From Acidimicrobiia bacterium (GTDB taxonomy: Bacteria; Acidobacteriota; Terriglobia; Bryobacterales; Bryobacteraceae), in contig VFZE01000034.1 in the NCBI GenBank assembly GCA_016871315.1, positions 1 to 61,508 of the forward strand: a DNA stretch of 61,508 nt, given 5' to 3'. The notes beneath the pieces are model-generated. The model ran no database searches. It worked only from the letters and a program-made list of their open reading frames with translations, and was not told the DNA's origin. Each line of letters begins with the position of its first letter. Position 1 is the first letter of the stretch. Made by a program: the position numbers and the translations under genes. Shown one piece after another: positions 51,513 to 60,358 of the stretch.

Positions 51513-53035
51513 GCGGCCTCCGCGACATGATAGGTGGCGGCCATGTTTTTGGGCACGACGCTGACGAAGAAGAGATAGCGGCTGAGGACCTCCGCGGCGA
51601 GCGCGAGCAGGAGCCCCGCCGTCGCGGCCGGCGGCACGGGCGTCAGCAACGGGATGATCACTCCGGCCATGAGAAGAACGGCACGAACCAGCACGTGGTT
51701 CTTGAACGTGGACGAGAGCAGCCGCGCGGAGGCGTTCATCTCCTGCCGGGAAGAGCGGATCATCTTGAAGAACTTGAAGGCCTGGTTGACGAGTTGGCAG
51801 GCGGCGGCGACGGCGGCGGCACGGGCGAGCCAGGTGGTTCCGCTGACGCCAACCGCGGCGGCGAACAGTGGGCCGAGGATGGCGGCGGTGAGATGAAAGT
51901 CGACGATGGTGCGGTGCGTGTTCCAGGCCGGGCGCGCGGGAACGAGGTAGATTTTCGCGGAGCAGGTGATCCCGGCGAGGCCGAGAACGGTGGTGAGCAG
52001 GCCGAAGAGGCCGCCGGCGGTGGCGGCATAAAGCGTGGCGACGCCGGAGAAAAGGGCGAAGATGAGCACTTCGCGGGAGAGCCAGCTGCGGCGCCACATC
52101 TTGAGCGCGCGCCAGGCGAAGGCGGGCCGGCCCAGGTGCAGAGTGGAGGCGGTGAGCGCCAACCCGCCCACCATCAGAGAAGCGATCGCACCGAGGCTGG
52201 AGGCGGCACTGGCGGCGAAGGTCTGCAGCATCCAGATGGCGGCGATGGCGCCGACGGAGAGCTGGGTGAGGACCAGCATGAAGACGAGCGGCCAGTGCGG
52301 ATGTTCCGGGCGGGCGCGCCAGGAGTCCACCTTAGCGGTGTCCGGCGGGAGCTTGGTTGGCAACGTGAGGCGTGTGGTGGAGATGCTGTCGTCGGCCGAT
52401 GGCAGGCCGGGCGCGTTGGCGGAGAGGTCGTATTCGAGCTTCCAGGTGGCGATGTCGACGGTCTCGATGGTGATGGCTCCCTCCGGGCAGGCGTTGACGC
52501 ATGCCGGAGCCCGGCCCTCAGCGAGGCGCCCGTGGCACATGTCGCATTTGCCGACGACGCCGCGCTCCGGGTTGTACTGCGGCACGCCGTAGGAGCAGTT
52601 CCAGGTGCAGTACTGGCAGCCGATGCATGCTTGGGCGCTGTGCAGGACGATCCCTGTCGCCGGATCTTTCGTGTATGCCTCCGTCGGGCAGCCGAGCAGG
52701 CAACTTGGCTCCAAACAATGATTGCAGCCCATGGAAAGATAGAGCCGGTGAGTGAAGGGATACCAGCCGCCTTCGATCTCACCGACGCGCCGCCACTGAA
52801 TGGCGGCCGGGTTGCCGTTTTGCTCATTGCATGCCACCACGCAGCACTTGCAGCCGATGCACTTGGTCATGTCGAAGTGGAAGCGGTACTGCTGGCCGGG
52901 CGATGGCGGAGCCGATGGTATGCGCGGGGCGTGGGCGGCCGGGGAGATCTGATGCAGTCCGGCCGCCTTGGCCCGCGGGGTCAACACAAACGTAACGCCG
53001 TCTTCGGCGGCGCGCTGGATCAGAGGGAGGACCAA
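51509..53035 (-). CDS. Fused DmsB-DmsC-like electron-transfer protein
   Basis: About 508 residues. The first part is a four-cluster ferredoxin: CIGCKCCVVAC, CNHCLEPSCLLGCP, CIGCQYCTWNC and CDMC...ACVNACP. The second (about 225-508) is a DmsC-like membrane anchor with around eight helices. It should take electrons from the quinol pool and feed the nitrate reductase next to it. The start is a TTG at 53035 overlapping cobA by 16 nt; further upstream the frame reads cobA and has arginine-rich nonsense. There is a fused arrangement of the same kind in other bacteria with nitrate operons, as I recall. Confidence 0.9.
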   Translation of the reverse strand: MVLPLIQRAAEDGVTFVLTPRAKAAGLHQISPAAHAPRIPSAPPSPGQQYRFHFDMTKCIGCKCCVVACNEQNGNPAAIQWRRVGEIEGGWYPFTHRLYLSMGCNHCLEPSCLLGCPTEAYTKDPATGIVLHSAQACIGCQYCTWNCSYGVPQYNPERGVVGKCDMCHGRLAEGRAPACVNACPEGAITIETVDIATWKLEYDLSANAPGLPSADDSISTTRLTLPTKLPPDTAKVDSWRARPEHPHWPLVFMLVLTQLSVGAIAAIWMLQTFAASAASSLGAIASLMVGGLALTASTLHLGRPAFAWRALKMWRRSWLSREVLIFALFSGVATLYAATAGGLFGLLTTVLGLAGITCSAKIYLVPARPAWNTHRTIVDFHLTAAILGPLFAAAVGVSGTTWLARAAAVAAACQLVNQAFKFFKMIRSSRQEMNASARLLSSTFKNHVLVRAVLLMAGVIIPLLTPVPPAATAGLLLALAAEVLSRYLFFVSVVPKNMAATYHVAEAA

Positions 53036-53784
53036 GGAAGGGCCTCCTGGACGGCGGGAATCAGATGGTTTCGCAATGTGACGGTTTGTCCGATGACGAG
53101 CACGGCGGGGCTGGAGACTTCGACAAGCCCGGCGGCGATTTGCGCAAGCGTGGTTTCGATGACGCGCTGCGAGGGGGTTGCACCGTTCTCGATGAAAGCA
53201 GCGGGCTCTTCGGGATCGCGCCCGGCGGCGATGAGCGATTCGGCGATGTGCACGCGAGTGCGTGAGCCCATCAGGACGACGAGTGTGTCGACTTTCGCAT
53301 AGCGCGTCCAATCCTGGATGAGACCCTCCAGGCAGGCGGCGGTGACGACGGCAAATCCGTGCGAGATGCCGCGGTAGGTGACCGGGATGCCTGCGAGGGC
53401 GGGTACGGCGGTCGCCGAGGAGACGCCGGGGACCAGTTCCACTTCAATCCCCAGCTGGCTCAAATGCGACCATTCTTCGGCGCCTCGCCCAAAAACAAGC
53501 GGGTCTCCGCCCTTGAGGCGGACAACATTCTTGCCGGACAGAGACTGGAGGGCCAACATGTCGAAGATCTTCTCCTGCACTTTGTGCTGTTCGCCTTCGC
53601 GCTTGCCTACGTAGATGAGCTCGGCGCTCGGGGAGGCGAGGGAAAGGACGGTCTCGCTGACGAGCCGGTCGTAGAGCACGACGTCGGCTTCGGCAAGCAC
53701 GCGGGCGGCCTTGCGAGTCAGCAGGTCAGGATCGCCGGGCCCGGCGCCCACCAGATACACCTTTCCTTTATTGGTTGCGGTCAT
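53020..53784 (-). CDS. cobA: Uroporphyrinogen-III C-methyltransferase (SUMT)
   Basis: A 254-residue methylase: VYLVGAGPGDPDLLTRKAARVLAEADVVLYDRLVS, RLKGGDPLVFGRGAEE, VPGVSSATAVPALAGIPVTYRGIS and MGSRT. It makes precorrin-2, the branch point to sirohaem (needed by NirB) and cobalamin. As first gene of the nitrate operon, sirohaem supply is its evident job. No CysG-like dehydrogenase/chelatase domain is attached, so that step is elsewhere. Confidence 0.95.
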   Translation of the reverse strand: MTATNKGKVYLVGAGPGDPDLLTRKAARVLAEADVVLYDRLVSETVLSLASPSAELIYVGKREGEQHKVQEKIFDMLALQSLSGKNVVRLKGGDPLVFGRGAEEWSHLSQLGIEVELVPGVSSATAVPALAGIPVTYRGISHGFAVVTAACLEGLIQDWTRYAKVDTLVVLMGSRTRVHIAESLIAAGRDPEEPAAFIENGATPSQRVIETTLAQIAAGLVEVSSPAVLVIGQTVTLRNHLIPAVQEALPWSSL

Positions 53785-54071
53785 GAAATCCCCAAGAAGA
53801 GTTTCGGCGCGCGTGGCCTGTACGGGGAGGGACTGTCTCCGAGAACGCCGTCGTGGCGTGGAAGAAGGAGGGAAGTGGACCTACGAGGTCCGGCTGCTAA
53901 CGTGCCCTTCTGAAATCAAGAGTACCAGGGCACCACCGGGAAGTGAAATCAAAATCTTGAATGGGAGCCATAAATGGAGGCGTCGGCCTCTATGTCTTTA
54001 GATATATTGACCATCGGATGCGCCCGAAGAGCCTCAAGCGGCGCTCACGATTCGGTCCACCCCCGGATTGA
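53785..54071. other. Intergenic leader between the nitrate operon and the B12 riboswitch
   Basis: About 290 nt without a convincing gene, where divergent promoters for the nitrate operon and btu operon must lie. A small hairpin GAGGC/GCCTC is at 53977-53990, near a run GATATATTGACC. I could not define -35/-10 pairs for either direction nor a sigma-54 (-24/-12) site. Confidence 0.5.
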
Positions 54072-54275
54072 CGGTGGGAGAACTGGGATAGTAGTCTTGA
54101 AACTGCGACTTGGCCGCCTATGGCGTGAAAAGGGAATCCGGTGAGAATCCGGAGCTGCCCCGCAGCGGTAAGCAGGAACGAACGCCGTCAATGAAGCACT
54201 GGCCGCCTCCCCGGCGGCTGGGAAGCGGCGGCAACTAGGAGATGCCTGCAAGCCCGAAGACCTGCCAGTCCACCG
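54072..54275 (+). ncRNA. Cobalamin (B12) riboswitch
   Basis: The conserved core is present: GAAAAGGGAATCCGGTGAG..., GGAGCTGCCCCGCAGCGG, TAAGC and later AGCCCGAAGACCTGCC (B12 box). The closing stem P1 pairs CGGTGG (54072-54077) and ACTGG (54082-54086) with CCAGT (54265-54269) and CCACCG (54270-54275). It sits upstream of btuF on the same strand, so B12 should shut off importer synthesis. Confidence 0.95.
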
Positions 54276-54279
54276 ACGA

Positions 54280-54303
54280 GACCTCCTTCGCGGGAAGAGA
54301 GTC
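54280..54303 (+). promoter_or_regulatory. Hairpin sequestering the btuF ribosome-binding site
   Basis: After the riboswitch the RBS-like GGGAAGAG (54292-54299) lies in an imperfect hairpin (CTTC/GAAG core, GAC/GTC outer pairs) just before ATG 54307. No T tract follows, so translational rather than transcriptional control is likely. Confidence 0.5.
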
Positions 54304-54306
54304 ATC

Positions 54307-55167
54307 ATGAAAGTTCTGCAAATCGCCGCCGTTATCGCCGCCCTGTTTCAGACGGCAGCGGCAGCGCAGCCGAAGCGGATCATCTCTACGGCGCCGAGCA
54401 TCACCGAAACGCTGTTCGTGCTTGGTGCGGGGGATCGGGTGATTGGTGTTTCCACGTTCTGTCACTACCCGGCAGAGGCAGCCAAGCGGACGAAGGTGGG
54501 GACGTTCATGCATCCGAACGCGGAGACAATCCTGTCTTTGAAGCCGGACCTTGTGCTAATGCAGCGGGTGCCGGGCGAGACTTCAGAGAGGCTGCGGCGG
54601 CTGGGGTTGAACGTTGTGGAGATCGGGCACGGGGATTTGGAGCATACGCTGGCGTCGATCGTGGAGATTGGGAAGGCAGCGGGGGCGGAGCAGAAGGCTC
54701 ATGAGCTGGTGCGTGAGATCCGGGGGCGGTTTGAGCGAGTGAAGAAGGCGACGGAAGGGAAGCCTCGGCGGAGCGTGGTGTTCGTGGTGGGGAGGATGCC
54801 GGGGCAACTGGCGGGGATGGTGGTTGTGGGCAAGGGCAGCTACTTGAATGATCTGCTGGCGGTGGCGGGAGGGAGGAACCTGTTCGCGGAAGCATCGATG
54901 CAGTATTGGAAGATTTCGCTGGAGCAGGTGCTGGGGGGAAATCCTGGAGTGATTATCGATATGGGTGACATGGCCGATACGGTGAGGGTGACGGAGGAGA
55001 AAAAGGCGTCGGTGGTTGGGCTGTGGAGCAAGTATCCGATGATCGAGGCGGTGAAGGCGGCGCGTGTGCACGCGGTGGCGTCGGACATCTTTGTGGTGCC
55101 TGGGCCGCGGGTGGTGGAGGCGGCGGAGGCGTTCGCGCGGATGATCCATCCCGAGGTCCGGTGGTGA
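54307..55167 (+). CDS. btuF: Cobalamin ABC transporter substrate-binding protein
   Basis: A 286-residue periplasmic protein with signal MKVLQIAAVIAALFQTAAAAQ. PKRIISTAPSITETLFVLGAGDRVIGVSTFCHYP is the classic BtuF/FhuD first-lobe pattern; ETILSLKPDLVLM and VVGKGSYLNDLLAVAGGRNLF follow. The riboswitch in front fixes cobalamin as the ligand class. GTGA overlap couples it to the ATPase gene. Confidence 0.94.
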   Translation: MKVLQIAAVIAALFQTAAAAQPKRIISTAPSITETLFVLGAGDRVIGVSTFCHYPAEAAKRTKVGTFMHPNAETILSLKPDLVLMQRVPGETSERLRRLGLNVVEIGHGDLEHTLASIVEIGKAAGAEQKAHELVREIRGRFERVKKATEGKPRRSVVFVVGRMPGQLAGMVVVGKGSYLNDLLAVAGGRNLFAEASMQYWKISLEQVLGGNPGVIIDMGDMADTVRVTEEKKASVVGLWSKYPMIEAVKAARVHAVASDIFVVPGPRVVEAAEAFARMIHPEVRW

Positions 55168-55934
55168 GCGCAACGTTGGAGGTGAGCGAGGTTGGGCTCC
55201 AATTGGGCGGAGCGCGGATTCTGGAGCCGATTTCGTTTGCGCTGAGGAGTCCGCAGCATGTTGCGCTGCTGGGACCGAACGGGGCGGGCAAATCGACACT
55301 GATGAGCATACTCGCGGGTGTGCGGGGAGGGTATGAGGGGAGCTGCCGGTTCCAGGGCAAGGAGGTGCGCGAGTGGGGGCGCAGGGAGTTCACGCGGCGG
55401 GTGTCGTTTGTGCCGCAGGCGGTGCGGATCGAGTTTCCATTCACGAGCGAGCAGGTTGTGCTGATGGGGCGCACGCCGCACTGCGCGGGGATGTTTGAAA
55501 CGGGCGAGGACTGGAAGGCGGTGGAGGAGGCGATCCGGATGACGGACGTGGCCGATTTCCGGCGGCGTGACTTCCGGACGCTGAGCGGCGGAGAGAAGCA
55601 GCGCGTGCTGTTGGCGTCGGCGCTGGCGCAGTCGCCGGAGGTGCTGTTATTGGATGAGCCGACGGCGTTCCTGGATCTGCGGCATCAGATCGAGCTGTAC
55701 CGTCTGTTGCGGCGTTTGTGCGGGGAAGGGCTGCTGGTGGTGACGGTGACGCACGATTTGAACCTGGCGGCGGCTTATTGCGACCGGGCGATTCTGCTGA
55801 GCCAGGGACGGCTGGCTTACGACGATGTGCCGGAGCGCGCGCTGCGGCGGGAGTCGATTGCGGCGGTCTACGGAGTGGAGGCAGAGGTGCGGCGAACGGA
55901 GGCAGGGAGGCCGTGGATCAGCTATGGCGGCTGA
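55164..55934 (+). CDS. btuD: Cobalamin ABC transporter ATPase
   Basis: A 256-residue ATPase: Walker A GPNGAGKST (residues 37-45), Q-loop VPQ, signature LSGGEKQR, Walker B VLLLDEPT and switch His in TVTHD. The GTG start overlaps the btuF stop. It overlaps btuC by 11 nt. Same FecE/BtuD subgroup. Confidence 0.95.
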   Translation: MSATLEVSEVGLQLGGARILEPISFALRSPQHVALLGPNGAGKSTLMSILAGVRGGYEGSCRFQGKEVREWGRREFTRRVSFVPQAVRIEFPFTSEQVVLMGRTPHCAGMFETGEDWKAVEEAIRMTDVADFRRRDFRTLSGGEKQRVLLASALAQSPEVLLLDEPTAFLDLRHQIELYRLLRRLCGEGLLVVTVTHDLNLAAAYCDRAILLSQGRLAYDDVPERALRRESIAAVYGVEAEVRRTEAGRPWISYGG

Positions 55935-56931
55935 GACGGTTACGCCGAAGCGGCTGGCGTCGGCGATCCTGGTGGCGGCCCTGGTTGCGGCTGTGGTTGC
56001 GGTGCTGACGCCGCTGATCGGCTCGACGCGGATCGATTTGGGGCGGGCGCTGTCGGGGATGAGTCCGGAGCGCGAGGTGTTGTTCGATTTGCGGGTGACG
56101 CGGGTGCTTTTGGCGATGCTGGCCGGAGGGTGCCTTGGGCTGGCGGGTGCGTTGTTTCAGGCATTGCTGCGGGACGCGCTGGCGACACCTTATACGTTGG
56201 GGGTCTCGAGCGGAGCGGCGTTGGGGGCGGTGCTGGCGATGACGGTTGGCTGGAAGGTGGCGGCGACGCTGCCGGCGGTGTGGGTGGCGGCGCTGGTGGG
56301 AGCAGCGGTAGTGCTCGGCTTGGTGATGCGGATCGCCTCCTCAGGCGGACGCATGTCGTCGTTCACTCTGCTGCTAGCGGGGGTGACGATCAACTCGATT
56401 TGCCTGGCGCTGATTTTGTTTCTGCACTCCACGGCCGGGTTCGTGCAGTCGTTCGCGATCACCCGGTGGCTGATGGGCGGCATCGATCCGGTGGAGTATT
56501 CGACGCTGGCGTGGCTGTGCGCGCTGGTGGCGCCGGGGATTGTGTTCGTGCTAATCACAGCGCGGCATTGGAACCTGCTGGCGGTGGGAGAGGAGTGGGC
56601 ACAGGCGCGCGGGGTGCCGGCTGACCGGATGCTGCGGATGGGCTATCTGGCGGGATCTTTGCTTACCGGGGCGGTGACGGCGCTGACGGGTCCGATTGGC
56701 TTTGTGGGACTGATTGTGCCGCACGCGCTGCGGCTGCGGCTGGGGGCGGACCACCGTGTGCTGCTGCCGTGCTCGTTTCTGTGGGGGGCGGCGTTTCTGG
56801 CGGTCTGCGACGCGGTGGCGCGGACCGTGCTGGCTCCGGCGGAGGTTCCGGTGGGTGTGATCACGGCGCTGTTGGGGGGACCGTTTTTTATCTGGTTGTT
56901 GCGGAGCAAGAGAAGAAGCTTGTGGCTATAG
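55924..56931 (+). CDS. btuC: Cobalamin ABC transporter permease (FecCD family)
   Basis: A 335-residue, roughly ten-helix permease. LRVTRVLLAMLAGGCLGLAGALFQALLRDALATPYTLGVSSGAALGA and GPIGFVGLIVPHALRL are the FecCD signatures. Last gene of the btu operon; no outer-membrane BtuB is adjacent. Confidence 0.94.
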   Translation: MAAETVTPKRLASAILVAALVAAVVAVLTPLIGSTRIDLGRALSGMSPEREVLFDLRVTRVLLAMLAGGCLGLAGALFQALLRDALATPYTLGVSSGAALGAVLAMTVGWKVAATLPAVWVAALVGAAVVLGLVMRIASSGGRMSSFTLLLAGVTINSICLALILFLHSTAGFVQSFAITRWLMGGIDPVEYSTLAWLCALVAPGIVFVLITARHWNLLAVGEEWAQARGVPADRMLRMGYLAGSLLTGAVTALTGPIGFVGLIVPHALRLRLGADHRVLLPCSFLWGAAFLAVCDAVARTVLAPAEVPVGVITALLGGPFFIWLLRSKRRSLWL

Positions 56932-57007
56932 GCGGCGAGGCGGCGGAAGTGACCCCTGGCGAGCGAATGCCACCGCGCAACGGAAGCACTCCCCATTGCC
57001 GGGCTTA

Positions 57008-57217
57008 TCATTCCGTGGTGCGCTTGGCAACCTGCTCGCGGCCGTTCTGAAACAGCGTCACCTGCGGGGCTTGCTCATTGCCTTCGCCGCCGAAGACGAG
57101 TTGCGCTTCCACTACTTTTAGGAAGAACTTGCGCTCGCTTTCGGCGAATACCTCAAAACGCGGCTGTCCGGTAAGCTGGGCGAATAGCCGTGCTCCTTCG
57201 CGGGTGATGGTGAGCAT
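57008..57217 (-). pseudogene. C-terminal DUF3471 fragment of a serine hydrolase
   Basis: About 69 codons ending at a stop resemble the DUF3471 tail of beta-lactamase-like hydrolases: LTITREGARLFAQLTGQPRFEVFAESERKFFLKVVEAQL and LFQNGREQVAKR. The whole catalytic part is missing, so it is a remnant. It is joined out of frame to the sigma-factor fragment upstream. Confidence 0.7.
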
Positions 57218-57323
57218 GAATTTCCTGCTCCAGATCACGGCGTTTCTCGGCGTCGAATTCGTAGCCGCGCGCCAGGCGGGACCACCTCGCGCCGTACTGC
57301 TCGGCCGCTTCGCGGTAGCGTTG
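57216..57323 (-). pseudogene. Fragment of a sigma-70-family factor (region 2 start)
   Basis: About 36 codons read RYREAAEQYGARWSRLARGYEFDAEKRRDLEQEIH, like the opening of ECF-type sigma region 2 (LARxYExDxxxRxDLxQEI). The frame then leaves homology where the DUF3471 frame begins, within a few bases of 57216-57220. There are no DNA-binding regions, so it is a relic. Confidence 0.6.
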
Positions 57324-57460
57324 TTCCTGGTTGTCGCGGCTTCCCTGCCTCGGAGCGATCATCCTTCTCTCAATGGGATAGTCCTGCACCCTCAAGGTTT
57401 CTTACAACTTTTCTGCGCGCCGCTCCCGCCGGTTGCATGAGGATGGAGCAAGCCCTCTCA

Positions 57461-57490
57461 GGCGTCCCCAGAGTGGACGCGTTTCGAACT
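57461..57490 (+). repeat. Dispersed repeat copy A
   Basis: One of four related ~30-nt copies. Shared core GTGGACRCGTTTCGAACT; copy A has GTGGACGCGTTTCGAACT preceded by a C-rich stretch (CGTCCCC). Confidence 0.65.
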
Positions 57491-57685
57491 CTGGCGCTCG
57501 CACCGGCGTCAGAGCAGAGGCCGTTGTTCGAAGGGCTGCGAGACCTCTCCCCTCTGTTCGCCGCGGGGGCGCAAGCCGTTTGGGGATCGGTTCGCTGCCG
57601 CCCCGGCCGGGTGGCTGAATGATTCCGTATCGCGTCTACCTGGAGCAGGACGTGGACGCGGTGTTGGCAGTTCCAGATCCGAAGT

Positions 57686-59455
57686 TCAGTCTGGTTTCTC
57701 GCCGGCCGCAATCGCCGGGGCGGGGCGCGCCGGAATCAGGTACTCCTCATAGCGGACAGTGCCCGTGTATCCGTCGCTGCCCATGTCGACAAGATACCCG
57801 ATCACTTTGGCCCCGCCGTTGCCCGCCGAGTGCGCAAAAACGATTCCGCGAATCAGGTCCGCTTCCACCCCGTCCTGCTCTTCGACGTCGCTGCCCCAGC
57901 CGGTTGCCGGGGTATACACGTCGCGGAAGATGTCCTCGGTCGCGGCGTCCGCGTAGTGCAGATAAACGGTGGAGCCGTCGTTTGCCAGGTTCGCCGTTGG
58001 CTGACAGCTCTGCGCCTGGTCATTGCTGACGGCGTGATCGGACGCTCTGCTCTCCTTGCCCGGTGGCCCATCATTGGTGATGATCCTGGTGTAGATCCTG
58101 CCGTCGCTCGCCTTCCTGTAGCCGATCATGATCTTTTCCTCGCCGGCTTCGTCCCAGTATACCGGCGGCATCAAGGGGAACCGCTCCGATCCCCTGACAC
58201 CTCCATCGGCCGTCAGCGATTCGCGATCGGACAAGACGCCGGCGGAAGACAGGGAGCGATGGTAGATGTTGCCGTCATCGGCGTAATAGACGACATGCAC
58301 TTTGTCGGCGGCGCCGCGCACGGCCGCCACCCCGTAGAAATCGACGCGTGGCTGGCTGTCCAGACTCTGCTCCGAGCCCCAACCGTTGTCCCGAGTCTTG
58401 TAGAAGATCCTCCCCCTTCCGCCGGCAGTGCGCGCGTAGAAACAGCGGACCCTGCCTCCGGAAAGAACTTCCAGCGCGACCGCCTGCTCGTCATACGTGA
58501 TCGGCCCGGCAATCAGTTCATCGGTAAGGCGATAGGTGTCGGGGTTGGCCGGGTGCGTCGAAACACGAAAGGCGTGATACACCACCTGCTTTCCCCCGTG
58601 GTGGACGATGTGCAGCTCATCCCCGGCCAGAACGGCGTCGACCGACTCCAGGTCGTCGGTATCGGGCCGGTTGGCTCCGTCCTGTTCCGTCCATGTGCGC
58701 CCCCCGTCCGCACTCTGGATGACCATGAAGACGTTGTCCGTCTCCGCCGGTTCGATGATCGCGTAGAGGTTGCCGTTGCCGTCCTTGAAGGGGCCGATCC
58801 TGTTGGGGCTTTCGACGTAAGTGCCGCCGATGAGCCCCGGCGGAACCGTGAGAGTAATCCTCGGGTTTGCGGCGGCGCCGCTGACAGCCGTATTGTCTCG
58901 TCGCACCAGCCTGAAATCGAACGTATCGCCGGTCTTGTTCTGCCGCGGACCGTCGTGGAACGTCGGGACGACGAGAGTGAACTCCACCTCCGTATGCTTC
59001 CCCCGCAAACCGATACGTCCCGTCACGGGAGTCTCCTTGCCCCAGCCCCGGACAAACGGCGCGGATGACCCTCTCAACAGATCTGTCGTTTGGCTGCCGT
59101 CGTCATACTGCGCCGATGTCACCACCCACACTTCGGGCGTGGAAGGGGCGTTGTCTGGATCGTCGTCGGGGTAAGCCTCCGCGTCCTTCCAACCCGTTCC
59201 ATTCTTGCTGTACTGCAGCTTGAAACCGTCACTGCGCGGTGCCACGTCTTCGATTTCAAAGCGGAGGCGAAACTTCTTCTGAGCCGTCATCGCGGCATTG
59301 GCATCCAGCGCGGCTTCCCAGCCTCCGTCCGCGTTCAGCGCCTGGCTGTCGTCAGAACGAATCCGGAAATGGACCTCCGCTTGGGACGCCAGGCTGCCAG
59401 CCGCCAGGCAGAGAGCGCACCCCAGCGTGAGCCGCCTCCACATCACTGTCATCAC
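57686..59455 (-). CDS. Secreted sialidase-like (BNR) propeller protein
   Basis: A 589-residue exported protein (signal MWRRLTLGCALCLAAGSLASQA). The N-terminal third is beta-rich (RIRSDDSQALNADGGWEAALDANAA); the rest is a six-bladed propeller with Asp-box-like SADGGRTWTEQDG, KDGNGNLYAII, and repeated 'YHRSL/YYADDGNIYH' strands. Only one clear Asp-box is seen and the sialidase Arg triad is not evident, so catalytic activity is doubtful. It stands alone in a degraded stretch. Start ATG 59455; 59443 is also possible. Confidence 0.8.
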   Translation of the reverse strand: MMTVMWRRLTLGCALCLAAGSLASQAEVHFRIRSDDSQALNADGGWEAALDANAAMTAQKKFRLRFEIEDVAPRSDGFKLQYSKNGTGWKDAEAYPDDDPDNAPSTPEVWVVTSAQYDDGSQTTDLLRGSSAPFVRGWGKETPVTGRIGLRGKHTEVEFTLVVPTFHDGPRQNKTGDTFDFRLVRRDNTAVSGAAANPRITLTVPPGLIGGTYVESPNRIGPFKDGNGNLYAIIEPAETDNVFMVIQSADGGRTWTEQDGANRPDTDDLESVDAVLAGDELHIVHHGGKQVVYHAFRVSTHPANPDTYRLTDELIAGPITYDEQAVALEVLSGGRVRCFYARTAGGRGRIFYKTRDNGWGSEQSLDSQPRVDFYGVAAVRGAADKVHVVYYADDGNIYHRSLSSAGVLSDRESLTADGGVRGSERFPLMPPVYWDEAGEEKIMIGYRKASDGRIYTRIITNDGPPGKESRASDHAVSNDQAQSCQPTANLANDGSTVYLHYADAATEDIFRDVYTPATGWGSDVEEQDGVEADLIRGIVFAHSAGNGGAKVIGYLVDMGSDGYTGTVRYEEYLIPARPAPAIAAGEKPD

Positions 59456-59926
59456 AAAATGCTACCACTACGCTGCTCAGGTACAGGGCACGCCATTTTC
59501 CCCAGAACCCGGCCCAGTGGCTGGTTGGGGAGAATGAGCGAAGGTGTTATGCCAGCCTCCGGTGGGGATGAGTCAGCCGGTTCCGAACTGATTTCGACTA
59601 CGATTCCGAAGTGGTTCGAGTCCTGGATGGGATCGCCGCTCCGCTGGGTGGCTCTCGAAAGAACATCTCAAGCGCGCGTAATGAAATCAACACGATAGCG
59701 GAGATCAAAAGCAACTACAACTGCCTCCCCGTCGTGGACGCGTTTCGAACTTCGGCGGCCTGTATGCCTGCCGGGCTGAGAGCCTTGTTCCATGAGATGG
59801 AAGGGACGTTCGTGGCTGTTTCTCCCGTCCTGCCCGGATGTGCTCCCCCGCGGCTGGATGTGCGCCGAAGCGCCCGGCAGCATCTGCGAGGCAACTGAGC
59901 GCACCGGTCACCACGAATGAGTCGAA
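59456..59926. other. Intergenic region with repeat copy B
   Basis: About 470 nt between the propeller gene and the vapC stop. No gene, RNA or promoter could be supported. Copy B of the repeat is at 59723-59752. Confidence 0.5.
59723..59752 (+). repeat. Dispersed repeat copy B
   Basis: Core GTGGACGCGTTTCGAACT with GCCTCCCC in front; same orientation as A. Confidence 0.65.
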
Positions 59927-60358
59927 CTATGGGCTCAGCGGATTCACCCAGCGCAAACCGTCGAACCGCGCAAAATCGCCGTCGGTCGAGCAGAGGTCTA
60001 GTCCGTGCTCCATCGCAAGGGCTGCCAGATGGGCGTCGGGAATCAACTTCGCCCCTCCGCCGAGCCGGATCAACAGGCGTCCCAGTATTTCCTGGTGGCG
60101 ATGGCCCGGCAGCGGTACCCATGCATTGCGGGCGCTCAGCCAATGCTCCACCTGCCCCCACGCCACGTTCATCGGCGCAGGTCTCTGGTAGATCCGTGGA
60201 TTGGCGACCACCCGCATGAAACCGAGCAGGCACTCCCATGGAAGCCCCACGCGGGCCGATTCGCTCAGCTTCCCATCCAGCCACCGGACCGCCGGCTCGT
60301 GCATAGGAGCCCCACGGTCAAAGGCATACACCAGCAGGTTGACGTCCACCAGAATCAT
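59927..60358 (-). CDS. vapC: PIN-domain ribonuclease toxin VapC
   Basis: A 143-residue PIN toxin. Catalytic acids visible are Asp5 (VDVNLLVYA), Glu42 (WECLLGF), Asp108 (IPDAHLAAL) and Asp126 (STDGDF). It would cleave RNA when free of its antitoxin. The start overlaps the antitoxin stop (ATGA), the usual arrangement. Confidence 0.94.
   Translation of the reverse strand: MILVDVNLLVYAFDRGAPMHEPAVRWLDGKLSESARVGLPWECLLGFMRVVANPRIYQRPAPMNVAWGQVEHWLSARNAWVPLPGHRHQEILGRLLIRLGGGAKLIPDAHLAALAMEHGLDLCSTDGDFARFDGLRWVNPLSP

Larger units (their letters stand above)
56932..57685. other. Gene-poor scar region with gene fragments and a repeat
   Basis: About 750 nt without an intact gene. It holds two joined gene fragments on the minus strand (57008-57323) and repeat copy A (57461-57490). 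Remaining short frames have no recognisable content. Confidence 0.6.

Noticed and set aside
49410-51530. A 706-codon plus-strand frame over the nitrate reductase gene
   Set aside because: Antisense to a gene with intact Fe-S and molybdopterin motifs; composition is Gly/Asp/Val-rich with no recognisable content.
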